Notes: generated by a model from the letters alone, not told the origin. Shown: positions 8,078 to 18,392, counted from the first letter of the stretch. The stretch: 38,358 nucleotides of DNA from DATDCV01 sp036524155 (GCA_036524155.1 DATDCV010000211.1:1-38358); one strand, 5' to 3'. Program-made: numbers and translations.

Positions 8078-8671
8078 TCAAAGCGGAATCGTCGCCAGCG
8101 TCGTGTACCGGGCTCCCTGGGAGCAGAGCTCGCTGCGAATGAGTTCCACGGCCGTGGCAGTCCATTCGCCGAAAGTTGCCCAGCCGGCCTCGGTCGCGGC
8201 GGCTATGAGCGGTTCCGTCTCGCGGGGCCGAATTGACTTGATGCGGGCCAGAGTAATGTGACCGCGGAACCGTGCCTCGGGCTCTTCGTTCGTAAAATTG
8301 TTCGTGGCGGACACAACCGACTCCGCCAGGACGGCCAGTCGGTCCTGTTCGTCTGTCAGGCCTACCCAAATCACGCGCGGCGCTCGCGGGTTTGGGAAAA
8401 AACCGATCCCAGCCGCGCGGAGGCGCAGCGAGCCGAAGGCGTGACACGCCGCGCGCAGAGCGTCGATCAGCGCATCGGTACGCGAGGCATCGACGTTGCC
8501 GAGAAATCTGAGCGTGAGATGAAACTGCTCGGGTCGTGTCCAGCGGGCGGCGGGGGTCGGTAGACAGCGGCGCAGGAGGAGCTGCGCCTCAACGATTTTA
8601 GCTTTCACTTGCTCCGGGACGGGCAGGGCAACGAACAAACGGTAGGTGGACGGCGAACCGGGATCAGGCAT
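8078..8671 (-). CDS. thpR: RNA 2',3'-cyclic phosphodiesterase (2H family)
   Basis: 197 residues. Opens 2',3'-cyclic phosphate RNA ends to 2'-phosphates; cytoplasmic, formerly called 2'-5' RNA ligase (LigT). Two H-x-T-x motifs of the 2H phosphoesterase fold are present: HLTLRFLG at about residue 50 and HITLARI at about residue 138, each at the expected spacing. The start YRLFVALPVPEQVK is typical of the bacterial enzyme. Length is near the family norm of 175-190. The gene follows the aldo/keto reductase on the same strand with a 74-base gap and may be cotranscribed with it. Confidence 0.88.
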   Translation of the reverse strand: MPDPGSPSTYRLFVALPVPEQVKAKIVEAQLLLRRCLPTPAARWTRPEQFHLTLRFLGNVDASRTDALIDALRAACHAFGSLRLRAAGIGFFPNPRAPRVIWVGLTDEQDRLAVLAESVVSATNNFTNEEPEARFRGHITLARIKSIRPRETEPLIAAATEAGWATFGEWTATAVELIRSELCSQGARYTTLATIPL

Positions 8672-8745
8672 GCGCTTGAGTAGATAATGAACGCGCGCCC
8701 GGTTTGCCTGGGAGGATACACATGCTCGATGCGACTCTCAATGGC

Positions 8746-9690
8746 TCAAGGCAAAGGTTCGCCTCTTGCCGCCAGCAGGAGCCGGTACCATTCCTCGCGC
8801 GAAAGGTCGACTGTGTCAGCCTTGGCTGCCTCGCGGATCCGTTCAGGGTTGGTGGAGCCGACGATGGGCTGGATTTGGGCCGGGTGCTTGAGGAGCCACG
8901 CCAGCGCAATGGCTGTGCGGGTCACTCCGTGAGCGCCGGCAAGGTCGTCCAACACCGGCAGGAATTGGTCGGGACGGTAGGTTTTCTGCGACGGAAGAAG
9001 ACGCGTGGCCCCGCCGCCGATGAGCCCGGCCGCCAGGGGACTCCACGCTTGCGGCGTGAGTTTTTCGATGAGGCACTGATCGAGTGTGCCGTCGGTTAAC
9101 GCATCGAGTTTGGCGAGGCTGATCTCGACCTGGTGGGCGATTAGGGGCATGGGGCACGCAACCTGCAACGCTGTAACCAGGCTGGGGCGAAAATTACTAA
9201 TGCCGAAATATCGCACCTTGCCTGCGGCCTTGAGATCGGCAAAGGCGCGGGCGATTTCTTGCGGGTCGGCCAGGTAATCAGGCCGGTGCAGCATCAGCAA
9301 ATCGATGGTCTCTACCCCCAGCCGCCTGAGGGACTGCTCACACGAGTCTTTGATGTGCCCCGCGGAAAAATCATAACGTTGGGGGGACGCCGGCTGGGGC
9401 GTGCCCGGCGGCCGAATGCCGCACTTGGTGGCGACCAGCACCTGCTCGCGCATGCCGCCCACTTCCTTCAGCGCCGCGCCGAATACACGTTCGGCCTCGC
9501 CGCCACAATAAATGTCGGCGTTGTCAAATAAGGTGTACCCGGCCTCGTAAGCGGCCTGGACAGCGCGTCTTCCGGCCGCCCGGGTATCCGCCGTCACTTC
9601 AGCCGCGTTCCAGCTTCCGGCGACGCGCCAGCACCCGTAAGCCAGCCGGCTCGCCTTGAGCGAGCTCACTCCCAGTTCGATCGTGCGCAT
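8746..9690 (-). CDS. Aldo/keto reductase
   Basis: 314 residues from the ATG at 9690, which begins with the conserved MRTIELG(V)S strand; the frame stays open upstream to 9900 but that extension is not family-like. An NAD(P)H-dependent oxidoreductase with a TIM barrel. Catalytic tetrad residues are visible: Asp and Tyr in LFDNADIY, Lys in LVATKCG and His in LLMLHRPD. Cofactor-side motifs follow: YFGISNF, HQVEISL, AWSPLAAGLIGG and PIVGSTNPERI. Closest in layout to the YdhF-like group that lacks a cysteine-rich C-terminus. Substrate unknown. Divergent from the deacetylase-like gene over about 215 bases. Confidence 0.88.
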   Translation of the reverse strand: MRTIELGVSSLKASRLAYGCWRVAGSWNAAEVTADTRAAGRRAVQAAYEAGYTLFDNADIYCGGEAERVFGAALKEVGGMREQVLVATKCGIRPPGTPQPASPQRYDFSAGHIKDSCEQSLRRLGVETIDLLMLHRPDYLADPQEIARAFADLKAAGKVRYFGISNFRPSLVTALQVACPMPLIAHQVEISLAKLDALTDGTLDQCLIEKLTPQAWSPLAAGLIGGGATRLLPSQKTYRPDQFLPVLDDLAGAHGVTRTAIALAWLLKHPAQIQPIVGSTNPERIREAAKADTVDLSREEWYRLLLAARGEPLP

Positions 9691-9905
9691 ATATTTGGAA
9701 TTGCCGCGCAGATTAGGAACGGAACTGAAAATGTGGCAAGGAAAATTGGGAGGCCGGGATACCATATTCCCAAGCAGCTGAACCGCTGGCCTCAATGGGG
9801 GCGCGGGCGACTTGGCTTCAACCTGGTTTTCTAAACACGCCCAAGGGTTTTGAGAAGCTCGCCTGCGGCGCCTGCACGAGTTACTCTGGGGAACAAACAC
9901 TCTTT

Positions 9906-10967
9906 ATGGTCGAGTTTACTGGAGAGCGTAGGGGAGGTGGGCGTTTTCTTCCTCTTTTTCTGGCGCTGGGGCTGGTGTCGAGCGCTGAGGTTCCGGGTGG
10001 CACAGACGGCCGAGCCAACAACCCTACTGCAGCCGCCGGCCTCGTGTACGACGCGATCTACCTCAAACACGAGACCGGCGCAAACCACCCTGAGCGTCCG
10101 GAACGGTTGACCGCCATCATTCAGAGGCTGGAGCAAACGGGCGTTCTGACGAACCTGGTCAGGCTGAGGGCCGCGCCAGCTTCCCTCGAGTGGATCACCA
10201 ATGTTCATACCCTGGACTACGTCGAGCGGGTCAGGAAGAGTTGCGAGACCGGAATCGGATACGTGGACAGTACGGACGCTCCAGCCTCGCAAGGTTCATA
10301 CGAGGCGGCCTTGAATGCGGTGGGCGGGGTGCAAGTTGCGATCGACGCGGTGGTAAAAGGACGAGTCACGAACGCCTTCTGCGCCGTTCGTCCGCCGGGG
10401 CATCATGCGCTGAAGGACAAAGCGATGGGGTTTTGTTTGTTCAACAACGTCGCTCTCGCCGCGAAGTACATCCAGAAAAAGCACAAGCTGGGCAAGGTGC
10501 TCATCGTGGATTGGGATGTGCACCACGGCAACGGCACGCAAGCGATTTTCTACGACGACCCCACGATCTTCTACTTCTCCGTCCACCAGTCGCCCTTTTA
10601 TCCCGGAAGCGGCAGCGCGGAGGAGAAGGGGGCGGGGAAAGGTGCGGGGTTCACCCTCAATGTGCCGTTGCCGGCCGGCTCCGGTGATGGCCAATACAAG
10701 AAGGCTTTCGTCAATGACCTGGAGCCCGCGGCGGCGGCGTTCAAACCGGACTTTGTGCTGATCTCCGCGGGTTTCGACGCCGCGCAAGGTGACCTGCTGG
10801 GTGGAATGAAGGTGACGCCGGAAGGGTATGCCGAGTTGACGCGCATTGTGAAGCGGATCGCGGACCGCTATTGCCATGGTCGCATGGTTGCGGTGCTCGA
10901 AGGCGGCTACAACCTGGACCGCCTGGCCGAATGCGTGGAGGCTCACGTGCGTGCGCTCGGCCGGTGA
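9906..10967 (+). CDS. Histone-deacetylase-like amidohydrolase with N-terminal signal peptide
   Basis: 353 residues from the ATG at 9906. The class II HDAC / acetylpolyamine amidohydrolase fold is clear: YLKHETGANHPERPERL near 55, VRPPGHHA with the paired catalytic histidines, GFCLFNNVALAAKYI, VDWDVHHGNGTQ carrying zinc ligands, ISAGFDAAQGDLLGG with the third ligand, and LEGGYN. All metal and catalytic residues are intact. Before the domain, residues 8-29 read RRGGGRFLPLFLALGLVSSAE, a positively charged and then hydrophobic stretch that looks like a signal peptide or N-terminal anchor. Most bacterial homologues are cytoplasmic, so this is unusual. The frame is open upstream to 9795, but starting there would bury the signal in the chain. 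Substrate may be an acetylated amine or sugar; not readable. Confidence 0.87.
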   Translation: MVEFTGERRGGGRFLPLFLALGLVSSAEVPGGTDGRANNPTAAAGLVYDAIYLKHETGANHPERPERLTAIIQRLEQTGVLTNLVRLRAAPASLEWITNVHTLDYVERVRKSCETGIGYVDSTDAPASQGSYEAALNAVGGVQVAIDAVVKGRVTNAFCAVRPPGHHALKDKAMGFCLFNNVALAAKYIQKKHKLGKVLIVDWDVHHGNGTQAIFYDDPTIFYFSVHQSPFYPGSGSAEEKGAGKGAGFTLNVPLPAGSGDGQYKKAFVNDLEPAAAAFKPDFVLISAGFDAAQGDLLGGMKVTPEGYAELTRIVKRIADRYCHGRMVAVLEGGYNLDRLAECVEAHVRALGR

Positions 10968-11096
10968 CCGAGGCGAAGTGATCCGCGTTGCGCGTCACAG
11001 CCTCCGTTACGGCGACCGCCCGGACCCAAAGCGATTGGACGGCAGAGTCGATTCTGCTTCGCAGCAGCGTGGCTGGTGCTCCGTTGTTCTACCGAC

Positions 11097-11126
11097 TTGC
11101 CCAGCGGCAGGGAAAATTGCTATACA
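11097..11126 (+). promoter_or_regulatory. Candidate promoter for the lamin-tail/CotH gene
   Basis: TTGCCC at 11097-11102, 18 bases, then TATACA at 11121-11126. Transcription would begin a few bases before the ATG at 11140, giving a very short leader with no Shine-Dalgarno, which agrees with the lack of one there. Confidence 0.3.
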
Positions 11127-11139
11127 TAGGCTGCCGTTT

Positions 11140-14100
11140 ATGCGGATTATTGCCAGCTTTCTTCCCAACAGCTTACTCCGGATCCATTCTCTGGCGCTCG
11201 GTCTGTATTGTGCGAGCGCCGTTGCCCAAACCAATGGTGTAGTTCGCGAGCTGTACGCCAGATTGCCGGGATCCAGCATTCCGGACCTGACCAACTCGGT
11301 GAACTTTCCGTCCAACCCGGATGCGATGTTCATCGAGAGCGCGTTCGAAGCCCCGGTCAACTTTTCAGACAACTATGGCCAACGAATGCGGGCGCTGCTT
11401 TGCCCGCCAGTGACGGGGGCTTACACGTTTTGGATTTCAAGTGATGATAATTCAGTCCTGTACCTGAGCACCGACGAAACTCCCGGGCACAAGGCAGCGG
11501 TGGCGTACGAGAGCACGTGGAACAACTCGCGCCAGTATAATTTATACGCTTCTCAGAAATCGGCGGCGGTCAACCTATCGGCGGGGAAGCGCTATTACAT
11601 TGAGGCGTTGCAGAAGGAAGGTGGTGGCGGGGACAACCTCGCCGTGGCGTGGCAGAAACCCGGTGACCCGGCGCCTGCCGACGGGGCCCCTCCCATTCCG
11701 GGCGCCTACCTTGTGCCGTATGGCCTGGGCCCCCCGGTGATCGCGGTCCAGCCGGCCAGCATTTCGGTCGTCGAAGGCGGAAGCGCTGGCTTCTCGGTGC
11801 AACTCGCCCAGAAACTGGGCGCGGTTTACCAATGGAGCCGGGATGGGCTTCAAATCCCGGGGGCGACTAACGCCTGGCACACGGTCTCGCCCGCAACCCT
11901 GGCCGATAATGGGAGCGCGTTTCGATGTCTAATCACCAATTTCTACGGCTGGACGAACAGCGCCGCCGCAATCCTGACCGTGTTGCCCGACGTCACCAGC
12001 CCGACCCTGGTTTCCGCCGGCGGCCTCGGCGACCCCCGGATTGTGACGATAGTTTTTTCCGAGCCGGTCGAGCCCGCCGACGCCACCAACACCGCCAACT
12101 ATTCGATTAGCGGTGGGGTGAGTGTTCTGGCGGCCAGCTTCGGATTGGACTCGCGCACCATCGTCCTGACAGTGAGTTCGCTGGCGCCGCACATCACCTA
12201 CGTGCTTACGGTCAACAACGTCCGCGATTGCGCGGCCGCCCCGAACACGATCCTGCCCAACACGCAGCAGTCTTTTTCGATCGATGGTTCGCCTCTGGAC
12301 ATAGCGCTCTTACGGCCCTATCCCGAGCCCATCTCGGCCTCCAGCCGTCACGGGCCGATCATCTTCTCCGAGATTATGTATCATCCTCCGCCGCGCCCGG
12401 ACGGGAAGAACCTCGAATTTGTCGAGTTGTACAACTCCAACCCGTTCTCCGAAGACATCAGCGGATTTCGGCTGACCGGGCAGGTCGAATTCACTTTTCC
12501 CACGAACACAGTGATTGCCGGGCGCAGTTTTCTTGCGGTGGCCGCTGCGCCGGCGGATTTGCTGAGCGTCTGGGGCGCGATGAACCTCCAGGGGCCGTAC
12601 ACCAATAGCCTGTCGAACCGTTCCGGCACGTTGCGGCTGCGCAACCGCCAAGGGGGGATCCTGCTCGAAGTGAACTACTCGAGTGAGCCGCCCTGGCCGG
12701 CCGCGGCTGACGGGGCGGGACACTCGCTGGTGCTGGGCTGGCCGTCGCTGGGTGAGGGTAACCCGGTGGCCTGGACCGCCAGCGCCGTCATCGGCGGTTC
12801 GCCGGGAAAGATGGAAGCCTCCCAGCAAAATGCCTATCGCACCGTCCTCATCAACGAAGTGCTCGCCCACACAGATCCGCCGGATTACGATTTCATCGAG
12901 CTATATAATTACAGCTCTTCGCCCGTCAACATCAGCGGGTGCACGCTCTCCGACGATCCCGCCACGAACAAGTTCAGGTTCCCCAGCACCACCATCATCG
13001 AACCACAGGGCTTTATCGCGGTCGATGAGACTCAGCTCGGCTTCAGGCTCGATGCCGCGGGTGAGACAATCTACTTCAAGGACCCCCCGGGGACCCGCGT
13101 CCTTGATTCGTTCAAGTTCGGCGCGCAGCAAAATGGGGTCTCCTTCGGCCGCTACCCGGATGGCGCCAAAGATCTCTCGCGGCTGCAGAATAAGACGCCG
13201 GGTTCGAGCAACGCACGGCCACGAGTGGCGGACGTTGTGATTAACGAGATTATGTACGCCCCTTTCAGCGGGCAAGACGACGACCAGTATGTCGAACTCC
13301 ACAACCGGACGGACAGCCCGGTGGATGTGTCGAGGTGGAGCTTCGAGGACGGGGTCGGCTACACCGTGCCTGGCGGGGTGGTCATCCCGGCTCACGGTTA
13401 CCTCGTGGTCGCCAGGAACGCGGCGCATCTCATGACCAATTATCCCAACCTGACCGGCGGGAATACCCTAGGCAACTTCTCCGGTTCGCTGGCGCGCGGG
13501 GGCGAGCGGTTGGCGCTGGGGATGCCTGATGAAATCATCGGCACGAACGCCGCCGGTACGAGGTTCACGAATTTCATCCACATCGTGGTGGATGAAGTCA
13601 CCTTTGGGACCGGCGGCCGCTGGGGTAATTGGGCCCACGGTGGAGGCAGCAGCCTCGAACTGATCGACCCCCGCGGCGACCACCGGCTGCCCCCCAACTG
13701 GGCCGACAGCGACGAAACCGCAAAGAGCGGTTGGACCACCGTCGAGGTGACTGACGTGCTCGACAATGGCAACGGCGCGGCGGATTCGCTCCAGATCATC
13801 ATGCTCGGCCCCGGGGAATGCCTGGTGGATGACGTTGAGGTATTCGCCGCCGGCGGCGCGAACCGGGTCGGCAACTCCGGCTTTGAAACGGGCCTTGGGG
13901 GGTGGGTCGCCCAAGGCAACCACGAGGATTCGTCCTGGGAGGCGGGCCAGGGCTACAACAGCGCCCATTGCCTCCATGTTAGAGCTGCTGATCACGGCGA
14001 CGCAGGGGCAAACCGAATCCGGACGTCGTTGACCTCGGCGTTGAATCCGGGGCAGACAGCGACGATCCGGGCCAAAGTGCGGTGGTTGGCCGGATGCCCG

Positions 14101-17100
14101 GAAATTCTGCTGCGCCTGCGCGGGAACTGGCTGGAAGCGACTGGCAGTATGCTGCGGACGACGGCCTTTGGCACACCGGGGGCGGCGAACAGCCGTGCCC
14201 TGCCCAACGCGGGTCCCGCCATCACCGAGGTGAGACATTCCCCCGTTTTGCCGGGCGCCGGTCAATCTGTCACGATTATCGCGCGAGTCGATGACCCGGA
14301 CGGATTGGCCGGCCTGTTTCTCAACTACCGCGTTGACCCGGCGACCAATTATACCGTGGTCAGCATGGCCAACAACGGTGCCGGCCTCTTTAGCGCAAAA
14401 CTCCCCGGCCAACCCTCGGGCACACTGGTGGCCTTTTACCTCGAAGCTCTCGACAATCATGCGCCGCGCGCCGCTGCCCATTTCCCGAATGATGCGCCGA
14501 GCCGCGACTGCCTTGTGCGCTGGGGCGACCCCGGCCAGGGCGGCACGTTCGGGACTTATCGCCTATGGATGACCCAGGCGACCTTCAATCGCTGGTCAGC
14601 GCGGGAAAAGCTCAGCAACAAACCGCTGGATTGCACGTTCATCTATGGGCCATCGCGCGTGATTTACAACGTCGGCGGCCAATATTCGGGGAGCCCATGG
14701 CACGCTCCCGGCTATGACTCGCCGACCGGCAACGTCTGCGACTATCTGCTGACCTTTCCCGGGGATGATCGTTTGCTGGGGGAAACGGACGCGACGCTGC
14801 AATGGCCCGGCAACGGCGGCGGCGACAACACCTACCAACGGGAGCAGACGGCCTATTGGATCGCCGAGCAGATGGGCTTGCCCTACTGCTACCGCCGGTC
14901 CGTCAACCTGTTCATCAACGGCAGCCGCCGTGCCGAGTTGTTCGAAGATGTCCAACAGCCCAACGGCGACATGAGCGACGAGTACTACCCGAACGGAACG
15001 GGAGGCGACCTGCACAAAGTCCAGATCTGGTTCGAATTCGACGACGCCGCGAGCACGTTCACCGCGGCGGGGGCGACCCTGGGAAATGTCACGACGACGG
15101 GCGGCCGGAAGGATTCCGCGTTTTACCGGTGGACGTTCGCCAAGCGGGCGATTCACGGTTCCGCCAACAATTACGCGAACCTGTTCGCGCTGGTGGACGC
15201 CGCAAATTATCCGGGGTTGGGGGCGGCCTACCGCCGCCAACTCGAGGCGAAGGTCGATACGGACAACTGGCTCAAGACCTACGCGGTCGAGCACATCGTC
15301 GGCAATAGCGATTGTTTTGCCTACGGCGGCGGGCAGAACATGTACACGTATAAACCCACGGGTGACACATGGAAGATGCTGATCTGGGACATCGACTTTG
15401 CGTTCGCCGCACAGCCGCCCGACAGCGATCCCTTCCAGGGCATTGGTCGATCCAACGGGATTGACCTGGGCGAGCCCGCGTACGCGCGGCGTTACTGGCA
15501 ATGCCTCCAGGACCTGGCTAACGGTCCGTTGAACGGGACGAAGCTGAACTCGCTCGTGGACTCAAAATACAGCGCGATGCTCGCTAACGGACGGACGGTG
15601 GACAGCCCCTCCACAATCAAGACTTATGTGAGCCAACGCCGCGCCTATCTACTGAACTTCATCGCCACTAATGTTCCTTCCGGCTTTTCCATCACCCTGA
15701 ATGGCGGCGCCGGCTTCAGCACTGGCCAGAATCTTGTTTCCTTGCAGGGCACGGCGCCCATTGACGTGCGAACCATCACGTTTAACGGAGTGGTTTTTCC
15801 GGTTACGTGGACTTCCATAACCCGCTGGGCGGCGCAAGTCGCGCTGGCTTCGGGACCGAACCCGCTGCTGGTCCAGGGCTGGGACGCCGCCAGCAACGCC
15901 GTTTCCGGGGCCACCGCGGCCATCACTATTACCAATACTGCTGCTGCCGAATTGCCTCAGGACAACCTGGTGATTAACGAGATCATGTATCGTCCGGCCG
16001 CGCCGGAAGCCGCGTTCGTCGAGATCCACAATCGCTCTACGGTCAGCGCCTTCGACCTGTCGGGATACCGATTGGATGGGGTGGATTTTCTGTTCCCTGG
16101 CGGAAGCGTTGTGGCCCCGGACGGCTTCCTGGTCGTGGCCAGCAACACCAACGGCTTTTGGGACGCGTATGGCACTGCGACGCCAGTGGCAGGCGAGTTT
16201 GGAGGCAAGCTCGAAAACGGCGGGGAGACCCTCCAGTTCATCCAGCCGGGACCAACTCCCGCGCAGGACGTCGTCATCGACGAAGTCAGATATGACAGCG
16301 AGGCTCCGTGGCCCGCCGCCGCGAATGGCGACGGAGCGTCTCTGCAATTGATCGACGAGTCCCAGGACAATAACCGTGTCGCCAATTGGGCCGCGGTCCC
16401 CGCCTCCAGCGGGCCGGCCGGGCCGCAATGGCGCTACGTGGTGGCACCTGGGACCGCTTCCAGTTCCACCCTTTATATCTATCTCCAGAGCGCGGGGGAG
16501 ACCTGGATTGACGACCTCAAAATCGTCGCCGGGACCGTCGCCGAATCCGGGCCGAATCTGCTCGCGGATGGCGATTTTGAGGCCGGGTTTCCGGGACCCT
16601 GGGTGGTTTCCGCAAATCTTGCCGGCTCGGGGCTCAGCACAAGCCTAAAACATGGCGGCGCCAGCAGCTTGCATCTCGTCGCCAGCAGCGGCGGGACCAC
16701 GCGTGCCTCTTCCATTTACCAGGACCTCTCGCCCGCATTGACGCTCAACGCTCCCTACACTCTTAGTTTTTGGGTTCTCGAGAACACCAACGGCGGCATG
16801 CTTACCCTCCGTTTGTCTAATAGCGGCATCATCACCAACGTGAACCTGCTCCCGGGCGCAGGTGCGGTCTCGCTTGCGCGATGCACTCCCGGGGCGGCCA
16901 ACTCCGTCCGCAGCAGCCTTCCCCGTTTACCCACGCTATGGCTGAACGAGGTCTTGCCTGATAACGTCACTGGCGCGACGGACCGGTTTGGACATCACCA
17001 TCCCTGGGCCGAGCTTTACAACTCCGGACCCACGAATATCGGCCTGAATGGGATCTTTCTCGCGAACAATTATTCAAACCTCTTGCAGTGGCCATTCCCG

Positions 17101-18351
17101 TCCGGCGCCAACCTCGCCGCCGGGCAAAGGGCTTTGGTTTGGCTCGACGGAAATCCCGGCGAATCCGTGCTCAGCGAGTTGCACACCGGATTCACAACCG
17201 CGCCCGGGAGCGGCTCGTTGGTCCTGGTGAGCACCAACGGCAACCAGCCGAACATTCTCGATTATCTAAACTACAAACTCACTCAGCCGGATCGCTCCTA
17301 CGGCGCGTTTCCGGACGGTTCGCCCGGCCACCGGCAAGTGTTTTATTACCCGACCCCGGGTTCTTCCAATAACCCAGCCTCGCCGCCGCTCAGCCTGCTC
17401 ATTAACGAATGGATGGCCGACAACAAAACCACTGTCGCCGATCCCGCCGATAACGATTTCGAGGATTGGTTCGAGATCTATAATGCCGGCGATACTCCGG
17501 CCGATCCAACCGGCTTTTACCTGGGTCAAAGTCTGACCAACCGCACGAAGTTCCTCATCCCGGCCGGCTACGCGGTACCGGCTCGCGGCTACTTGCTCGT
17601 TTGGGCCGATGATGAGACCGCCCAGAACAGTTCCAACCGCGCCGATCTCCACGTCAATTTCAAGCTCTCCAAGGACGGGGATGCCATCGGGCTGTTTGCT
17701 CCGGATGGAACCGTTATTGACTTCCGGACCTTCGGCGCTCAAGCCACCGATGCCAGCGAAGGCCGCTATCCGGATGGAGCGGGCTCAATCCTCGCTTTGA
17801 CCCAGCCGAGCCCTCGGACCACCAACTCAGTCCTGTACCCCAACACGGCACCGGTAATGGACGCAATTTCGAACCTCACCGTATTTGAGGGCCAGTTGCT
17901 TTTGCTCAATATCTCGGCCCACGATTCAGATTTGCCCGCGCAGCACCTGACTTTCAGCGTGGCGCCTGGTGCCCCCGCCAACGCCAGCATCAATCCCGAC
18001 ACCGGTTTGTTCGCGTGGCGCCCCACTGCCACCCAGGCGCCGAGCACCAATCTGATTGCCTTATGCGTTACCGATGACGGTGTTCCCCCGCTTGGCGCGA
18101 CAACTGTCTTCACCGTCCGGGTAGCTCCGCGTCCAAGAATCACCTCAATCCGGCTGCTGCCTGACGCGAACGAGATCGCGTTCCCGACCGTGCCGGGAAA
18201 GACTTACCAAATCGAATTCAAGAATTCTTTGCTCGAGGAGAATTGGACCCCGCTTGGGCCGGCGGCCAGGGCGGTGGGCGAAAGCGTGGCTATTCTTGAC
18301 GAGGCCGGCATCGGGTCGCAGCGCTTTTACCGGGTGGTCGCATTTGACTGA
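11140..18351 (+). CDS. Giant secreted PA14 / lamin-tail / CotH-kinase protein
   Basis: 2403 residues from the ATG at 11140, with signal peptide (cleavage near AVAQ, about residue 30). Modules in order, residues approximate: PA14 (35-165), Ig-like (200-281), SbsA-type Ig (286-380), three lamin-tail domains (405-520, 567-692, 695-842), a jelly-roll-like segment with NSGFETGLGGW (860-1020), an Ig-like stretch (1026-1125), a CotH-kinase-like domain (1140-1520) with FPGDDRLLGETD and LIWDIDFAF at about 1415, lamin-tail 4 (1607-1750), a second jelly-roll-like segment with LADGDFEAGFPGPW (1753-1920), lamin-tails 5 and 6 (1928-2228), a cadherin-like domain (2235-2328) and a C-terminal module (YQIEFKNS...QRFYRVVAFD). 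Lamin-tail domains are marked by (V/L)INE(I/V/W)M-type strands. CotH kinases phosphorylate proteins, as shown for spore coat proteins. It is probably a cell-surface or extracellular scaffold. The long frame opens at 10876 inside the deacetylase gene; that part is spurious. Confidence 0.9.
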   Translation: MRIIASFLPNSLLRIHSLALGLYCASAVAQTNGVVRELYARLPGSSIPDLTNSVNFPSNPDAMFIESAFEAPVNFSDNYGQRMRALLCPPVTGAYTFWISSDDNSVLYLSTDETPGHKAAVAYESTWNNSRQYNLYASQKSAAVNLSAGKRYYIEALQKEGGGGDNLAVAWQKPGDPAPADGAPPIPGAYLVPYGLGPPVIAVQPASISVVEGGSAGFSVQLAQKLGAVYQWSRDGLQIPGATNAWHTVSPATLADNGSAFRCLITNFYGWTNSAAAILTVLPDVTSPTLVSAGGLGDPRIVTIVFSEPVEPADATNTANYSISGGVSVLAASFGLDSRTIVLTVSSLAPHITYVLTVNNVRDCAAAPNTILPNTQQSFSIDGSPLDIALLRPYPEPISASSRHGPIIFSEIMYHPPPRPDGKNLEFVELYNSNPFSEDISGFRLTGQVEFTFPTNTVIAGRSFLAVAAAPADLLSVWGAMNLQGPYTNSLSNRSGTLRLRNRQGGILLEVNYSSEPPWPAAADGAGHSLVLGWPSLGEGNPVAWTASAVIGGSPGKMEASQQNAYRTVLINEVLAHTDPPDYDFIELYNYSSSPVNISGCTLSDDPATNKFRFPSTTIIEPQGFIAVDETQLGFRLDAAGETIYFKDPPGTRVLDSFKFGAQQNGVSFGRYPDGAKDLSRLQNKTPGSSNARPRVADVVINEIMYAPFSGQDDDQYVELHNRTDSPVDVSRWSFEDGVGYTVPGGVVIPAHGYLVVARNAAHLMTNYPNLTGGNTLGNFSGSLARGGERLALGMPDEIIGTNAAGTRFTNFIHIVVDEVTFGTGGRWGNWAHGGGSSLELIDPRGDHRLPPNWADSDETAKSGWTTVEVTDVLDNGNGAADSLQIIMLGPGECLVDDVEVFAAGGANRVGNSGFETGLGGWVAQGNHEDSSWEAGQGYNSAHCLHVRAADHGDAGANRIRTSLTSALNPGQTATIRAKVRWLAGCPEILLRLRGNWLEATGSMLRTTAFGTPGAANSRALPNAGPAITEVRHSPVLPGAGQSVTIIARVDDPDGLAGLFLNYRVDPATNYTVVSMANNGAGLFSAKLPGQPSGTLVAFYLEALDNHAPRAAAHFPNDAPSRDCLVRWGDPGQGGTFGTYRLWMTQATFNRWSAREKLSNKPLDCTFIYGPSRVIYNVGGQYSGSPWHAPGYDSPTGNVCDYLLTFPGDDRLLGETDATLQWPGNGGGDNTYQREQTAYWIAEQMGLPYCYRRSVNLFINGSRRAELFEDVQQPNGDMSDEYYPNGTGGDLHKVQIWFEFDDAASTFTAAGATLGNVTTTGGRKDSAFYRWTFAKRAIHGSANNYANLFALVDAANYPGLGAAYRRQLEAKVDTDNWLKTYAVEHIVGNSDCFAYGGGQNMYTYKPTGDTWKMLIWDIDFAFAAQPPDSDPFQGIGRSNGIDLGEPAYARRYWQCLQDLANGPLNGTKLNSLVDSKYSAMLANGRTVDSPSTIKTYVSQRRAYLLNFIATNVPSGFSITLNGGAGFSTGQNLVSLQGTAPIDVRTITFNGVVFPVTWTSITRWAAQVALASGPNPLLVQGWDAASNAVSGATAAITITNTAAAELPQDNLVINEIMYRPAAPEAAFVEIHNRSTVSAFDLSGYRLDGVDFLFPGGSVVAPDGFLVVASNTNGFWDAYGTATPVAGEFGGKLENGGETLQFIQPGPTPAQDVVIDEVRYDSEAPWPAAANGDGASLQLIDESQDNNRVANWAAVPASSGPAGPQWRYVVAPGTASSSTLYIYLQSAGETWIDDLKIVAGTVAESGPNLLADGDFEAGFPGPWVVSANLAGSGLSTSLKHGGASSLHLVASSGGTTRASSIYQDLSPALTLNAPYTLSFWVLENTNGGMLTLRLSNSGIITNVNLLPGAGAVSLARCTPGAANSVRSSLPRLPTLWLNEVLPDNVTGATDRFGHHHPWAELYNSGPTNIGLNGIFLANNYSNLLQWPFPSGANLAAGQRALVWLDGNPGESVLSELHTGFTTAPGSGSLVLVSTNGNQPNILDYLNYKLTQPDRSYGAFPDGSPGHRQVFYYPTPGSSNNPASPPLSLLINEWMADNKTTVADPADNDFEDWFEIYNAGDTPADPTGFYLGQSLTNRTKFLIPAGYAVPARGYLLVWADDETAQNSSNRADLHVNFKLSKDGDAIGLFAPDGTVIDFRTFGAQATDASEGRYPDGAGSILALTQPSPRTTNSVLYPNTAPVMDAISNLTVFEGQLLLLNISAHDSDLPAQHLTFSVAPGAPANASINPDTGLFAWRPTATQAPSTNLIALCVTDDGVPPLGATTVFTVRVAPRPRITSIRLLPDANEIAFPTVPGKTYQIEFKNSLLEENWTPLGPAARAVGESVAILDEAGIGSQRFYRVVAFD

Positions 18352-18392
18352 AAACGACTTGTTTCGAGGCGGGGCTTCCGCACAATAACAAT

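Noticed and set aside
10876..11139. N-terminal extension of the giant frame
   Set aside because: Overlaps the deacetylase gene out of frame; the signal peptide at 11140 marks the real start.
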